From Desulfovibrio sp. JY (lineage in GTDB: Bacteria; Desulfobacterota; Desulfovibrionia; Desulfovibrionales; Desulfovibrionaceae): 64,000 bases of DNA. Positions within the stretch are counted from its first letter, which is position 1. Every line of letters starts with the position of its first letter. The DNA is taken from positions 434,001 through 498,000 of the forward strand of contig CP082962.1 of NCBI GenBank assembly GCA_021730285.1, given 5' to 3'. Both the position numbers and the translations under genes were made by a program. Positions 27,698 to 37,609 of the stretch are shown one piece after another. Under the pieces are notes generated by a model. That model did no database searches. It was not told the origin of the DNA and saw nothing but the letters and a program-made list of their open reading frames with translations.

Positions 27698-28665
27698 CTG
27701 GCCGCCCCCTTGCCGACGCGGCGCAGCTTGCGGAAAAGACGCCCCAGACCGCCGGTCAGACCGTCCGGCAGGTACATGATGGTGAGCACCAAGATCGCGC
27801 CGTAGACCAGGATGTCGATGTCCTCGAACTCGCGCAGGGCCTCGGGCAGCGCGGTCAGAAACAGCGCGCCGACAACCGAACCCCAGACGTTGGCCATGCC
27901 GCCGAGCACCACCATGACCACGAGCTGCACCGAAAAGCCGAAGCCGAAGGAGGCCGGGGCGACGAAGCTCAGGTAGTGGGCGTAGAGCACGCCGGCAAGG
28001 CCGGCCAGGCCGGCCGAGAGCACGAAGACGAAACGCTTGTGGGCGGCGATGTCGATGCCGAGCGAGGCGGCGGCCTTTTCGCTGACGTGCAACGCCCGCA
28101 GCGCCCGCCCGGTACGCGACCGCATGAGGTTGAGCGAGGCCAGCACCACCAGGGACAGCACCACGGCCACGAGGTTGTAATAGCTGCGATCCGAGTCGAA
28201 AGCGAAGCCGCCAAGGGACAGGCGCGGAATGCCGACGAAGCCCGACGGGCCGCCGGTTACGTCCACGGCCTCGTTGAAGACAATGGCCACGATGATGCCG
28301 AAGCCGAGGGTGGCCATGGCCAGGTAGTGGCCCTTGAGCTTCAAAATCGGCTCGGCCATGACCCAGGCCACGACCATGGACAACCCCACCCCGGCCGCCA
28401 TGCCCACGGGGATGGGCAGGCCCAAACGCGTGGTGCAGATGGCCGTGACGTAGGCCCCGATGCCGTAAAAAGCCGCATGCCCGAGCGAAATCTGGCCGGC
28501 GTACCCCATGAGCAGATTGAGCCCCACGGCGATGATGGCGCTTAGGCAGCCGAGGATGCAGATGCTCAGGTAATAGTCGTTGGGGAGCACATACGGCACG
28601 GCCAGCAGCAGGGCCAGAAAAAGCCCGGCCTGGACGATGGCGCGGCCCAAAAGCGGACGCTTCAT
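27694..28665 (-). CDS. livM: branched-chain amino acid ABC transporter permease LivM
   Basis: The 323-aa polytopic permease shows the family signatures NLLMGYAGQISLGHAAFYGIG (near residue 52) and RTGRALRALHVSEKAAASLG, the cytoplasmic coupling loop that contacts the ATPases. Start overlaps the livH stop as ATGA. With LivH it forms the membrane channel. Confidence 0.95.
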   Translation of the reverse strand: MKRPLLGRAIVQAGLFLALLLAVPYVLPNDYYLSICILGCLSAIIAVGLNLLMGYAGQISLGHAAFYGIGAYVTAICTTRLGLPIPVGMAAGVGLSMVVAWVMAEPILKLKGHYLAMATLGFGIIVAIVFNEAVDVTGGPSGFVGIPRLSLGGFAFDSDRSYYNLVAVVLSLVVLASLNLMRSRTGRALRALHVSEKAAASLGIDIAAHKRFVFVLSAGLAGLAGVLYAHYLSFVAPASFGFGFSVQLVVMVVLGGMANVWGSVVGALFLTALPEALREFEDIDILVYGAILVLTIMYLPDGLTGGLGRLFRKLRRVGKGAAR

Positions 28666-29537
28666 ACCCGGTCCACCCCGGCCTTGCCGAAAAGCCCCGA
28701 CGGTTTGACGAACAGCAGCAGCAACAAAACGATGAAGGCGAAGGCGTCCTTGTAGCCCGAGGACACATACCCCGCGCCGAACGCCTCCAACACCCCGAGC
28801 ACGAGTCCCCCGGCGGCCGCGCCAAAGGGACTGCCGAGGCCGCCCAGGATGCAGGCGGCAAAGCCCTTGAGCCCGAGCATCATGCCCACGTCATAGGCGG
28901 TCATGGTGATGGGGGCCAGTATCGCCCCGGCCGCCGCGCCAATCAGCCCGCTTATGCCGAAGGATAAAAGCGCCATCCTGGCCACGGAGATGCCGACCAG
29001 GCTGGCCGCCTTTTTCTGGCAGGCGCAGGCCAGCATGGCCTTGCCCTGGATGGTAGCGGAAAAATACAGCTTGAGCGCGGCGAGCAGGGCCAGCGTCACG
29101 GCCAGGACCCACAGGCTCTGAGGCTGGATGGCCGCGCCCAGGGCCAATATCGGCTTGACCCCGGAAAAGGCCGGCAGGGCGACGGTGTCCTTGCCGAAGG
29201 CCAGCATGGCCCCGCCGCGAAGCAGGATCGAGACGCCGATGGTGATGATGACGGCGTTTATGGCCGGCGCGCCGGCCAGGGGCCGGATGGTGAGCCGCTC
29301 CATGAGCGCGCCGACCACGGCCGTGGCCAGACAGGCGGCCAGCACCGCCACGGGAAGCGGCAGCCCAAGGCCCAAAAAAGCCACCGACAACATGCCGCCG
29401 AGCATCACGAACTCGCCCTGGGCGAAGTTGATGATGCCCGTGGTGTTGAAAATCATCGTAAACCCAAGCCCGATCAGGCCATAAGCAGCCCCCTGGGTGA
29501 GTCCCGATACGAGATATTGCGGCGCGCCGGCGAGCAT
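28662..29537 (-). CDS. livH: branched-chain amino acid ABC transporter permease LivH
   Basis: The 291-aa permease has GLIGLGFTMIFNTTGIINFAQGEF near the N-terminus, diagnostic of LivH, and GGLGSPFGAAAGGLVLG towards the end. The ATG at 29537 has no clear ribosome site because a type I repeat lies directly upstream (29547-29588); the open frame continues into that repeat. Expression may depend on read-through from livK, 191 bp upstream. Confidence 0.94.
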   Translation of the reverse strand: MLAGAPQYLVSGLTQGAAYGLIGLGFTMIFNTTGIINFAQGEFVMLGGMLSVAFLGLGLPLPVAVLAACLATAVVGALMERLTIRPLAGAPAINAVIITIGVSILLRGGAMLAFGKDTVALPAFSGVKPILALGAAIQPQSLWVLAVTLALLAALKLYFSATIQGKAMLACACQKKAASLVGISVARMALLSFGISGLIGAAAGAILAPITMTAYDVGMMLGLKGFAACILGGLGSPFGAAAGGLVLGVLEAFGAGYVSSGYKDAFAFIVLLLLLFVKPSGLFGKAGVDRV

Positions 29538-29546
29538 AGCGAATAA

Positions 29547-29706
29547 GCGAGAGGGGAAACCCTTTTGCAAAGGGTTCTCCCCTCTCGCGCTCTCCCTTTC
29601 CTAAACTTTTTAAAAGTGATGGACTGGTAACCCCTGTTTTCCTGAAAAATTCTTTAGAAAGGGGGTCTGGGGGAAGAACCTTTCTGCAAGAAAGGGTTTC
29701 CCCCAG
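29547..29706. repeat. bipartite element, inverted orientation, between livK and livH
   Basis: Type I hairpin at 29547-29588 (GCGAGAGGGGAAACCC against GGGTTCTCCCCTCTCGC), CCTAAACTTTTTAAAA, spacer, then AAAGGGGGTCTGGGGG and a type II hairpin at 29668-29706. Order and tails are the reverse complement of 19711-19869. Its place inside an operon suggests mRNA processing or differential expression of the binding protein. Confidence 0.85.
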
Positions 29707-29727
29707 CCGCGTCCTTCAAAAGAATCC

Positions 29728-30873
29728 TTAGTCGCCGACGATGACCCAGTCACCCTTTTCGATGCGCAGCATGATGAAGGCGTCGGGGCCGAGGCCGGCA
29801 TGGTCCGTGGGGCTGTAGGTGAAGATGCCGCCGATGCCGGGGAAGTTCTTGGTCTTCTCCAGGGCGTCGCGGATGGCTTGCGGCTTGTCCGAACCGGCCG
29901 CCTCGATGGCCTTGACCGCCAGATGCAGCGAATCGTAGCCGTGCCCGCCGAAGGTCGAAACCGGGGCGTGGTACTTTTCCTCGTAGGCCTTGGCATAGGC
30001 CACCAGCTGCGCCTTTTCGGGGTCGGCATCCGGCAGCTTTTCGGCAACGGTGATCTTGCCCGCCGGCAACAGAATGCCCTCGGCGGCCTCGCCGGCCAGC
30101 TCGATGAACTTTTTGCTGGCCACGCCATGGCTCATGTAAAGCGGCGTCTTGATGCCGAGCTGCACCCGGTTTTTGGCCACCACGGCCGGACCGGGGTTGG
30201 TGCCCCAGCAGATGATGGCGTCCGGGGACGCGCCCGCGATCTTGGTCAGCTGGGCCGTCATGTCCGTGTCCTTGGGACCGAACACCTCGTCGGCCACGAG
30301 CTCGAAGCCGTCGGCCGGGACCAGTTCCTTGAGCACCTCGCGGCCGGCCTGGCCGAAACCGTCGGACACGGTGAGGATGGCCAGCTTCTTGTATCCCTGC
30401 TTCTTGGCGTGGGCCAGGATGCGCGCCACGGCCAGCCGGTCGGACGGCGCGACCTTGAAGCTATACGGATTAACCGGCTTGGTGATCTTCTCGGCCGCCG
30501 AACAGGAAATAAGCGGCACCTTGGCCGCGGCGGCCTTGCCCATCACGGCCAGGGAGTTGCCCGAGGTGGTGGGGCCCAGGATGGCCGAGACCCGCTCCTT
30601 TTTGAGCAACCGGTCCGTGGCCAGCACGGCCTTGTTGACGCCCGTCTCGTCGTCCAGGATCACCACTTCGAGCGGCCGGCCCAACACCCCGCCGGCGGCA
30701 TTGATCTTGTCCACTTCCATCTGGATGGTGTTCTTCTCCGGCTCGCCCAGAAACGAGGCCGGGCCGGTGACCGACAGCACCGCCCCGAGGCGTACGGGAT
30801 CGGCGGCCTGCGCCGGAGAGGCGGACAAGGCAAACAGTGCGGCCAGGGCGCAAAAAAAGGCATGCAGTCGCAT
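29728..30873 (-). CDS. livK: branched-chain/aryl acid ABC transporter periplasmic binding protein
   Basis: The 381-aa type I periplasmic binding protein begins with a signal peptide (FFCALAALFALSASPAQA). The mature part starts DPVRLGAVLSVTGPASFLG, typical of the LivJ/LivK family, with ILGPTTSGNSLAV in the binding-site region. AGGAG is 6 bases before ATG 30873. It is the first gene of livKHMGF-paaK. High expression relative to downstream genes may be set by the hairpins after its stop. Presence of paaK suggests the ligand could be an aromatic acid, not only leucine or valine. Confidence 0.93.
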   Translation of the reverse strand: MRLHAFFCALAALFALSASPAQAADPVRLGAVLSVTGPASFLGEPEKNTIQMEVDKINAAGGVLGRPLEVVILDDETGVNKAVLATDRLLKKERVSAILGPTTSGNSLAVMGKAAAAKVPLISCSAAEKITKPVNPYSFKVAPSDRLAVARILAHAKKQGYKKLAILTVSDGFGQAGREVLKELVPADGFELVADEVFGPKDTDMTAQLTKIAGASPDAIICWGTNPGPAVVAKNRVQLGIKTPLYMSHGVASKKFIELAGEAAEGILLPAGKITVAEKLPDADPEKAQLVAYAKAYEEKYHAPVSTFGGHGYDSLHLAVKAIEAAGSDKPQAIRDALEKTKNFPGIGGIFTYSPTDHAGLGPDAFIMLRIEKGDWVIVGD

Positions 30874-31095
30874 CAAGGGCTCCTTGTGCAAGACGCAGCC
30901 ACGCGAGACGGCAATCCCCCGTCGCGCGGCAAACGCCGGTGTCGTCGATTCTTGTCCCGCCCCTATAGTCGAGAACGGGCCTGAAGGGAACCGCAAACGC
31001 CCCCATGACGCCGGCTTTCCCGGGTCGGCTTGCCAACGGCGCAGCGCCTGGATTATGCCCCAATAAGAAACATTCCCGCAGCAAGGAGCATGCCC

Positions 31096-31587
31096 ATGTA
31101 CCCGATCCTGCGCGCCGCCCTGCTCGCCCTGGCCCTTTCGACCCTTGCCGCCGGCCCGGCCCTGGCCCAGGCCAAGGCCCCCGCACCCCAGGCCGCAGCG
31201 GCCCCGGCCAACACCACCGCCAAAAAAGACGACCAGAACGGCAAAAAAATCCCCGTGGCCATCGAACACGACGACAGCGACCCCCTCGGCGCACGCCTGG
31301 CCTACCGCATCAAGGAAATGCTCGGCCGCTCCTCGCTCATGCAGCCGTCGAGCAAGGACGAAAAGAAAATCGTCATCGCCATCAAAACCAAGGAAGAATT
31401 CCCCGGCCGCCCCAACGTAGCCTCTATCTACTCCATCTCCTGGCTGTTCTCCTCCAAGGAAGGATCGCTGAAATACTTCCTCACCTCCGAGGCCGGCATC
31501 GTCGACGCCCCGGGCATGGACCAGACCGCTGAGGAAATCCTCGGCAAGACCGACAAGCTAGCCACCACCTACGGCTACCTGTTCTAG
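31096..31587 (+). CDS. exported protein of unknown function, 163 aa
   Basis: AAGGAG is 7 bases before ATG 31096 (the ATG at 31090 is too close). A signal peptide (LRAALLALALSTLAAGPALA) precedes an Ala/Pro-rich linker, then a compact domain with IPVAIEHDDSDPLGARLAYR and YSISWLFSSKEGSLKYFLT. I do not recognise a named family; the domain alternates polar and hydrophobic residues like an alpha/beta fold. Divergent from livK and followed by a hairpin-rich gap. Confidence 0.8.
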   Translation: MYPILRAALLALALSTLAAGPALAQAKAPAPQAAAAPANTTAKKDDQNGKKIPVAIEHDDSDPLGARLAYRIKEMLGRSSLMQPSSKDEKKIVIAIKTKEEFPGRPNVASIYSISWLFSSKEGSLKYFLTSEAGIVDAPGMDQTAEEILGKTDKLATTYGYLF

Positions 31588-31752
31588 CGAAGGCGAACGA
31601 AGAGGCGGAGAGGACGGGGAGGACGAAGAGGGCGGGGGCTCTGCCCCCGCACCCCCGCCGGGAGGCCACGGGCCCCCCGGGCCCCCCTTCCGGTGCGCGT
31701 TGGCCGGGCGGAAGGCTTGGCTGGCGGGCGGGAGGGCGGAGAGTGGAGAAGA

Positions 31753-31822
31753 TGGGGGCGGAATTTGTCGGGACGATGCCGCCGCTTCGCGGCAGGCTCG
31801 TCCCAAGCAAATTCCGCCCCCA
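31753..31822. repeat. nested inverted repeat, 15-bp perfect arms
   Basis: Arms TGGGGGCGGAATTTG (31753-31767) and its exact complement (31808-31822), with inner pairs GGGACGA/TCGTCCC and GCCGC/GCGGC. Could form a long three-part RNA stem. Confidence 0.85.
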
Positions 31823-31902
31823 CCACGCCGGTCGCCCCAAGGGGGCGACATTCAGAAAAACCGCTTGTTCTTAAAATGCGGCGCTTCGCCGCTGGCGCGG
31901 TT

Positions 31903-31967
31903 GTTGCCGCAATCGTGTCCGGCGTCGAGGCGCGAAGCGCCTCGTGTCGCCGGGCCGATTGCGGCAA
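31903..31967. repeat. nested inverted repeat, 13-bp perfect arms
   Basis: Arms GTTGCCGCAATCG (31903-31915) and its exact complement ending at 31967; inside are CCGGCG/CGCCGG and GAGGCGC/GCGCCTC around a GAA loop. Confidence 0.85.
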
Positions 31968-32246
31968 CGAACCTACGTCGTCCCGCCGCCCGACAACACC
32001 AACCTCGTCCCCACCCCGCTCGCTCCAGCCCCCATACCGCCGTCCCCCATCCCAACCCGGTAAAGGGAGGTCCGGAGGGCATCAAGCCCTCCGGCGGGGT
32101 CCAGGGGCAGAGCCCCTGGCCTGCCCGAGAGACGTCCTGGCGAATACGCCGTTACAGGCCGCTAAAGTTTTTTTCTCTTTCAACCGATCATTCCTATCAT
32201 AACGGACAAAACAGACATGACGGCACGCATCGCGAAGGAGACCGGC

Positions 32247-33926
32247 GTGATCCAGCCCACACTTTCGACGCTTTTCAAGACGGCGGTGTCTTCCTCGTCT
32301 TTTACGATAGGCAACCGCGGCCAGTCGACTTCTTCCGCCGCATCGGGCGACACGGTCACGTTCTCGCAGGAGGCCCTGGCCAAAAGCCGTGAAAGCGTCG
32401 AGCAGAGCGACGCGACGGAAGCATCGGATGCAGCCGCCGTCGAAAGTCCTTGGAAGACGCAATACGACCTTACGGAAGGAACCGTCACCCTGGGCAACGG
32501 CCACAAGCAAAAGACCACCATCAAGGGCTCGAAGATGGAGGTCCTGGAATATGACGGGTCGAAGCTCGTGCGGAAGGAAACGGGATCCATCCTCGCCGGG
32601 ACCGTCACCAGGGATATTGAAGAATTTGACAAACGCGGCAAGCTGAGCAGCCGCGTCCATACCGAGCTCTACGCGCCAGAGGGCGGCGATTCGACCCATA
32701 CCACATCCACGCTGCAGCGTGACATTCAATGGTTTAAGGACGGAAACATCACCAGGGAACTCCATGACTCCATAGACGTTGACGCTTCCTATTACGCAGA
32801 TGTAAAATTGCATGACGAATCTATCGGCAATGCCGACACGCTGGAAGATCTCGCTGTGAATATCATGAAAGGCGTCACTGGAAACGTGACGAGCGATCTA
32901 ATATCAAAAAATTATTCAGCCAATATTATAGAATATAATGACAATGGCAAAATTTTTCGAACGACATCGATATCCCAGACCATGCGGGTGAAAAATGCAA
33001 CGGACCGAATGCGTTTCGATACCGGTGAGAGTATCAACACGACAGATGAAATTGAAAACCATACGGATTTTTCAGTAAGCCAATCCGTGTACGACAATGA
33101 CGGGAAGGTGGTAAGCCAGGCATCTTTCAAGGATTCCTATGCAAAAGGGCTTTCCCAATCGCAGCAACTCGACATCAGCCAATACAACAATGGCGAGCTT
33201 GTCCAGCAAAGCCATGCCGAGGCCACACAGCAAGCCACGTCCGAACACAGGTTGCCCAAACGACCGGACATCCTCGAAGCGCTCTCCCTGACCGAGCAGC
33301 AATACAGCGCCACGACGCCGCTCGGGGCCCAGACCTTGCTGGCGGACGGCAAGGAAAAGCAGATCGAGAATGCCGCCGCGCCTGTGAACGCGACGCTCGG
33401 CTACATTGCCAATGGAAACTTCAACGCCGCCCAAAGCACGAGCAGAGGCACCGCAAGCGACGTCCCACACAGCAGTTCCTGGGAAAACACACTGTATCAG
33501 GACGGCAAGAAGGTGCTGCAGCAGCGCGACTCGGAAGTCGTCCGGGAAAATCCTTTGCCGGACTTCACCGGGTTCATGACGGTCACGGGCCTGACCGAGG
33601 ATGAGGATGCGGTGTATCTGCGCAACACCAGTCATTCCGTGGAGACGTACAAGGATGGCCTCGCGGTGGACCATGCTTCGGTCGACATGGACGAGGCCTC
33701 TGTCGATGACACGCGCGGCCTGACCCACACCGAAACGAACGTGCACTCGTCCACCATCACCGGCGGCAAGCGCAAGGAAAACCATATGGCGCTGGCGGAT
33801 ACCCTGATCAATGTGGACAAGAACAGCACCGCGTCCGCGCAAAAGGTCGGGAGCAAGATGCAACTGACCCTCGACGACCTTCTCTCGGTTTTTCGCGGCC
33901 TCGACAACGCGTCCGACGCAAGCTGA
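32247..33926 (+). CDS. protein of unknown function with repeated Tyr-Asp/Asn-x-Gly-Lys units
   Basis: GTG 32247 is preferred because AAGGAG is 6 bases upstream (559 aa); ATG 32217 is also in frame (569 aa) but lacks a site. No signal peptide or membrane helix. At least eight units share a pattern of a hydrophobic strand, Tyr/Phe, an acidic/Asn-Gly turn and a second strand: LEYDGSKLVRKE, EEFDKRGKLSSR, QWFKDGNITREL, IEYNDNGKIFRT, SVYDNDGKVVSQ, SQYNNGELVQQS, TLYQDGKKVLQQ, ETYKDGLAVDHA. This recalls YwqK/MORN-like or RHS-like beta repeats but matches none that I can name. GC is lower than its neighbours between 32880 and 33200, a hint of different ancestry. Confidence 0.78.
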   Translation: MIQPTLSTLFKTAVSSSSFTIGNRGQSTSSAASGDTVTFSQEALAKSRESVEQSDATEASDAAAVESPWKTQYDLTEGTVTLGNGHKQKTTIKGSKMEVLEYDGSKLVRKETGSILAGTVTRDIEEFDKRGKLSSRVHTELYAPEGGDSTHTTSTLQRDIQWFKDGNITRELHDSIDVDASYYADVKLHDESIGNADTLEDLAVNIMKGVTGNVTSDLISKNYSANIIEYNDNGKIFRTTSISQTMRVKNATDRMRFDTGESINTTDEIENHTDFSVSQSVYDNDGKVVSQASFKDSYAKGLSQSQQLDISQYNNGELVQQSHAEATQQATSEHRLPKRPDILEALSLTEQQYSATTPLGAQTLLADGKEKQIENAAAPVNATLGYIANGNFNAAQSTSRGTASDVPHSSSWENTLYQDGKKVLQQRDSEVVRENPLPDFTGFMTVTGLTEDEDAVYLRNTSHSVETYKDGLAVDHASVDMDEASVDDTRGLTHTETNVHSSTITGGKRKENHMALADTLINVDKNSTASAQKVGSKMQLTLDDLLSVFRGLDNASDAS

Positions 33927-34501
33927 GCAACCGCGCCCGCCCGCCTTTCGAAGCGCCCTCCTGTTCGCCCACCTCTTTTTAGAGAGCCCTCCTTAGATCG
34001 CCCTTTCCCCGCGCGCCGCGGCGCGCCATGGGGATTGCGCCGTTACCGCTCCCCCCGACATTCCGACCTGCCGACTTGACGCCTTCGCCGCCAAAGCGCC
34101 GCCACGCCGCCTGGCCCTTGCGCTTGGCCCCAAAAACCTTGGGCGGACCTCCCTTGATTGCCTCCGGCAGCGCGTGGACGACCTTTCGCCATGGTCAGGC
34201 CGACACCCAGGAACCCACCATACACATGCATTTTTTTAAGGAGCTTTTCCTTTCGCCCCCTCTGTTCAAAACGCTGTGCGGCGGGGGCAAGGGGCACGCG
34301 GGGAAGTTGTTCTATTGTAGTTTTTTTGTAACATACCGATATCATAAATCATCCAAAGACAGGGAAGAAATTCGTCACTCTTATTTTTCATTTGGCGCCA
34401 AGTATGATACCGTTGTAAATATAACGGCCCTGTGCGGCGCAAGGCAACGCAACGGAGGCATTCCCGTTCATACCGCATGATGCAAAAAGGATAACGACAC
34501 G
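33927..34501. other. 575-bp gap; AT-rich right half, probable gadC promoter region
   Basis: The left half is GC-rich and without recognised features. From about 34310 the sequence becomes AT-rich (TGTAGTTTTTTTGTAACATA, AAATATAACG), as expected of a promoter region ahead of gadC. An open frame at 34028-34480 crosses it but has no ribosome site and mixed composition; I reject it as a gene. Confidence 0.5.
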
Positions 34502-35944
34502 ATGGCGATGCAAAAAAAGATGTCGGTTTTTACGCTGAGCATGATGACCGTCGCGGCGGTGGTGAGTCTGCGCGGACTGCCGATGATGGCCAAAGAGGGC
34601 CTCTCCCTGGTCTTTTACATCCTTTTCTCCACCATCATGTTCCTTATCCCGGCCTCCCTCGTCGCGGCGGAACTGGGCGGCGCCTTCAGTGACAAGGGCG
34701 GCGGCGTCTATACCTGGATCAAGGAAGCGTTCGGTTCGCGTTGGGGCTTCACGGCCATCTGGCTCCAGTGGATTCAAAACGTGGTCTGGTATCCCACGGT
34801 GCTCGGTTTTACGGCCAGCTGCCTGGCCTACCTCTTTATGCAGCCCGCCATGGCCCAAAACGGCGTCTACACCGGCATCGTGATCCTGGTGTGCTACTGG
34901 ATAGCCACATTCCTGACCCTGGCCGGAACGGGCGTGGCCAGTTCGGTCACCAAATACGGCGTGCTGTTCGGCACCGTGCTGCCCGGGGTGGTGATCATCG
35001 TGCTTGGGCTTTTGTGGATCGACCAGGGCAACCCCATCGCGTTTTTAAGCGCCAGCCCGGTCGCGGACGCCGCCGGCGCGTTGGGCCATCCCCACGCCAG
35101 ACTCTTTCCCCACATCACCGGTCTTGGCAGCGTGGCCTTCCTGGCCGGCATCATCCTGCTTTTCGCCGGCGTGGAGGTCCACGCCGTGCACGCCAATGAA
35201 ATGGAAAACCCGTCCCGCCAGTTTCCGGAAAGCATGTTTCTGTCCGCGGCCGTGATCTTCCTGCTCTTTATGCTCGGTTCCCTGGCCGTGGCCGCCGTGG
35301 TTCCGGCCTCGGAAATCAGCCTCACGGCCGGGCTCATGCAGGCCTTCAAGCAACTTTTCGACAAATTCGACATCGGCTTTTTGACGCCGGTCATGGGCCT
35401 GCTTGCGGCCTTCGGCGCCATCGGCGGCGTCATGTCCTGGATCGGCGGGCCGAGCCGGGGCCTGCTCGAGACGGCCAAGCAGGGCGAGATTCCGCCCTTC
35501 ATGGCCAAGGTCAACAAGAACGGCGTGCAGATCAACATCCTGCTCATCCAGGGCGTGATCGTCAGCCTGCTCGCCGCCCTCTACTTCATCATGGACAACG
35601 TGAGCGTGGCCTTTTTCGTGCTTTCGGCCATGACCGTCACCCTCTATCTCGTGATGTACATCCTCATGTACGCCGCCGCCATCCGGCTGCGCCTGACCCA
35701 TCCCGACCTGCCGCGTTCCTACAAGGTGCCCGGCGGCATCGTCGGCATGTGCCTGATCGCCGGCATCGGCCTCATCGGCGTGACGTTCTCCCTGGTGGTC
35801 GGCTTTTTCCCGCCGACGAACCTTCCCGTGGGCAATCCCGCCCTGTACGTGGGCCTCGTGGCGGCCGGTCTGGTGGTCTTCGTCGGCCTGCCGCTGGTCA
35901 TCAACGCCTGCAAGAAACCCGGCTGGCGCCAGGTCGGCAAATAG
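34502..35944 (+). CDS. gadC: glutamate:GABA antiporter (APC family)
   Basis: The 480-aa protein has about twelve transmembrane segments and the GadC-type start [21 protein letters not shown], then [20 protein letters not shown] and [18 protein letters not shown], matching the glutamate/GABA antiporter branch of the amino acid-polyamine-organocation family. It exchanges external glutamate for internal GABA. gadB starts 35 bases downstream, so the pair forms an acid-resistance module. The C-terminal plug of E. coli GadC (511 aa) is shorter here. Confidence 0.93.
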   Translation: MAMQKKMSVFTLSMMTVAAVVSLRGLPMMAKEGLSLVFYILFSTIMFLIPASLVAAELGGAFSDKGGGVYTWIKEAFGSRWGFTAIWLQWIQNVVWYPTVLGFTASCLAYLFMQPAMAQNGVYTGIVILVCYWIATFLTLAGTGVASSVTKYGVLFGTVLPGVVIIVLGLLWIDQGNPIAFLSASPVADAAGALGHPHARLFPHITGLGSVAFLAGIILLFAGVEVHAVHANEMENPSRQFPESMFLSAAVIFLLFMLGSLAVAAVVPASEISLTAGLMQAFKQLFDKFDIGFLTPVMGLLAAFGAIGGVMSWIGGPSRGLLETAKQGEIPPFMAKVNKNGVQINILLIQGVIVSLLAALYFIMDNVSVAFFVLSAMTVTLYLVMYILMYAAAIRLRLTHPDLPRSYKVPGGIVGMCLIAGIGLIGVTFSLVVGFFPPTNLPVGNPALYVGLVAAGLVVFVGLPLVINACKKPGWRQVGK

Positions 35945-35979
35945 GCCGCCGGCGAAACCGTAACGAAGGAGGCGCTTTT

Positions 35980-37374
35980 ATGCCCTTGCATCAGAAGGAC
36001 ACGGTCCGCGACGATCTCCTGGACGATGTGTATGCGTCGAGCGACCTTTCGGTGCGCATGCCCAAGTACCGCTTTCCCCAAAATGAAATCGAGGCCAGAC
36101 ACGCCTATCAGGTGGTGCACGACGAACTGATGCTCGACGGCAATTCCCGTCAGAATCTGGCCACCTTCTGCCAGACCTGGGCCGATCCCGAGATTCACCA
36201 GCTGATGGACGAATGCCTCGACAAGAACATGATCGACAAGGACGAGTACCCCCAGACCGCCGAGTTGGAAGCGCGCTGCGTGCACATGCTGGCCGACCTG
36301 TGGCACTCGCCCGAGGCCGCCAACACCATGGGCTGCTCCACCACCGGCTCGAGCGAGGCGGCCATGCTCGGCGGGCTGGCCATGAAATGGCGCTGGCGGG
36401 CCGCCCGCAAGGCCGCCGGCAAGCCGACCGACAAACCCAACATGATCTGCGGCCCGGTCCAGGTCTGCTGGCACAAGTTCGCCCGCTACTGGGACGTCGA
36501 ACTGCGCGAAATCCCCATGGAGCACGACCGGCTCATCATGAGCCCCGAGGAAGTCATCAAACGCTGCGACGAGAACACCATCGGCGTGGTGCCGACCCTC
36601 GGCGTGACCTTCACCTGCCAGTACGAGCCCGTCGAGGCGGTATGCCAGGCCCTGGACAAGTATCAGGCCGACACCGGCTGCGACATCCCGGTGCATGTGG
36701 ACGGCGCCAGCGGCGGCTTTCTGGCCCCGTTTCGCGATCCCGACCTGCTGTGGGATTTCCGGCTGCCCCGGGTCAAGTCCATCAACGCCTCGGGCCACAA
36801 GTTCGGCCTGTCGCCGCTCGGCGTCGGCTGGGTGGTGTGGCGCGACGCCAAGGAACTGCCCGAGGACCTGATCTTCAATGTCAACTACCTGGGCGGCAAC
36901 ATGCCGACCTTCGCGCTCAACTTCTCGCGCCCCGGCGGCCAGATCATCGCCCAGTACTACAATTTCCTGCGCCTTGGCCGCGAGGGCTACCACAAGATCC
37001 AGTCGGCCTGCTACGACACGGCCGCCTATCTCGGCGACGCGCTTCGGGAAGTCCCGGACTTCGAGGTCATCTACGACGGGCGGGGCGGCATCCCGGCCGT
37101 GAGTTGGAGCCTTGTCGAAGGGAAAAAGCACAACTTCAACCTCTACGACCTGTCCGATCGGCTGCGTTCCCGGGGCTGGCAGGTGCCGGCCTATTCCATG
37201 CCGCCCCATCGCGAGGACCTCGTGGTCATGCGCGCCCTGGTCCGCCACGGCTTCAGCCGCGACCTGGCCGACCTGCTGGTCGAGGACCTCAAGCGCTGCC
37301 TGGCCTACTTCGCCAAAAACCCCGTGACCCAGTCCCTGACCGCGGAAACGGCCTCGGGGTTCAGCCATACCTAA
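35980..37374 (+). CDS. gadB: glutamate decarboxylase
   Basis: The 464-aa PLP enzyme matches GadA/GadB in length (466) and motifs: [33 protein letters not shown] and the PLP-lysine motif [14 protein letters not shown]. It converts glutamate and a proton to GABA and CO2, consuming protons in the cytoplasm. AAGGAGG is 7 bases before ATG 35980. The C-terminus ends GFSHT, close to the E. coli tail (…HT) that closes the active site at neutral pH. Coupled with gadC; a 14-bp perfect hairpin follows. Confidence 0.96.
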   Translation: MPLHQKDTVRDDLLDDVYASSDLSVRMPKYRFPQNEIEARHAYQVVHDELMLDGNSRQNLATFCQTWADPEIHQLMDECLDKNMIDKDEYPQTAELEARCVHMLADLWHSPEAANTMGCSTTGSSEAAMLGGLAMKWRWRAARKAAGKPTDKPNMICGPVQVCWHKFARYWDVELREIPMEHDRLIMSPEEVIKRCDENTIGVVPTLGVTFTCQYEPVEAVCQALDKYQADTGCDIPVHVDGASGGFLAPFRDPDLLWDFRLPRVKSINASGHKFGLSPLGVGWVVWRDAKELPEDLIFNVNYLGGNMPTFALNFSRPGGQIIAQYYNFLRLGREGYHKIQSACYDTAAYLGDALREVPDFEVIYDGRGGIPAVSWSLVEGKKHNFNLYDLSDRLRSRGWQVPAYSMPPHREDLVVMRALVRHGFSRDLADLLVEDLKRCLAYFAKNPVTQSLTAETASGFSHT

Positions 37375-37391
37375 ACCCGCGCGCCGTCGCG

Positions 37392-37428
37392 GACCGGCCC
37401 CGGACCGCTTGCCAGTCCGGGGCCGGTC
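37392..37428 (+). terminator. GC hairpin after gadB
   Basis: GACCGGCCCCGGAC (37392-37405) pairs perfectly with 37415-37428, 17 bases after the gadB stop. No U run follows, so termination may be partial or factor dependent. Confidence 0.65.
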
Positions 37429-37609
37429 GCCGTCGCGCGTTCTCGAAGTCCGTGGCCGCATGTCGTAAGGGAACATGCCAATACCATGAAGGTCTGTCTT
37501 AAAAAATACCGGCGAGGCTTTTACGGGAAACCCGCGCGCGCCAACGCCGGCTTCCGCGCGAAAGGCCGCAGCCGTATTTTTAAAGGGCGCAACACGTAGG
37601 AACTCCGCC

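Larger units (their letters stand above)
31588..32246. other. hairpin-rich noncoding region, about 660 bp
   Basis: No gene is convincing. It contains GCGGGGGC/GCCCCCGC (31632-31650), a 15-bp perfect inverted repeat at 31753-31822, a 13-bp one at 31903-31967, and CCAGGGGC/GCCCCTGG after 32096. A series of nested hairpins in 500 bp is unusual. It is AT-rich just before 32217, where a promoter for the next gene may lie. Confidence 0.6.

Noticed and set aside
31700-32392. 230-aa plus-strand open frame through the hairpin cluster
   Set aside because: It reads through several inverted repeats and into another frame of the next gene; no start signals.
34028-34480. 150-aa plus-strand open frame before gadC
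   Set aside because: Changes from GC-rich Pro/Arg text to AT-rich text midway, no ribosome site, and it occupies the likely gadC promoter.
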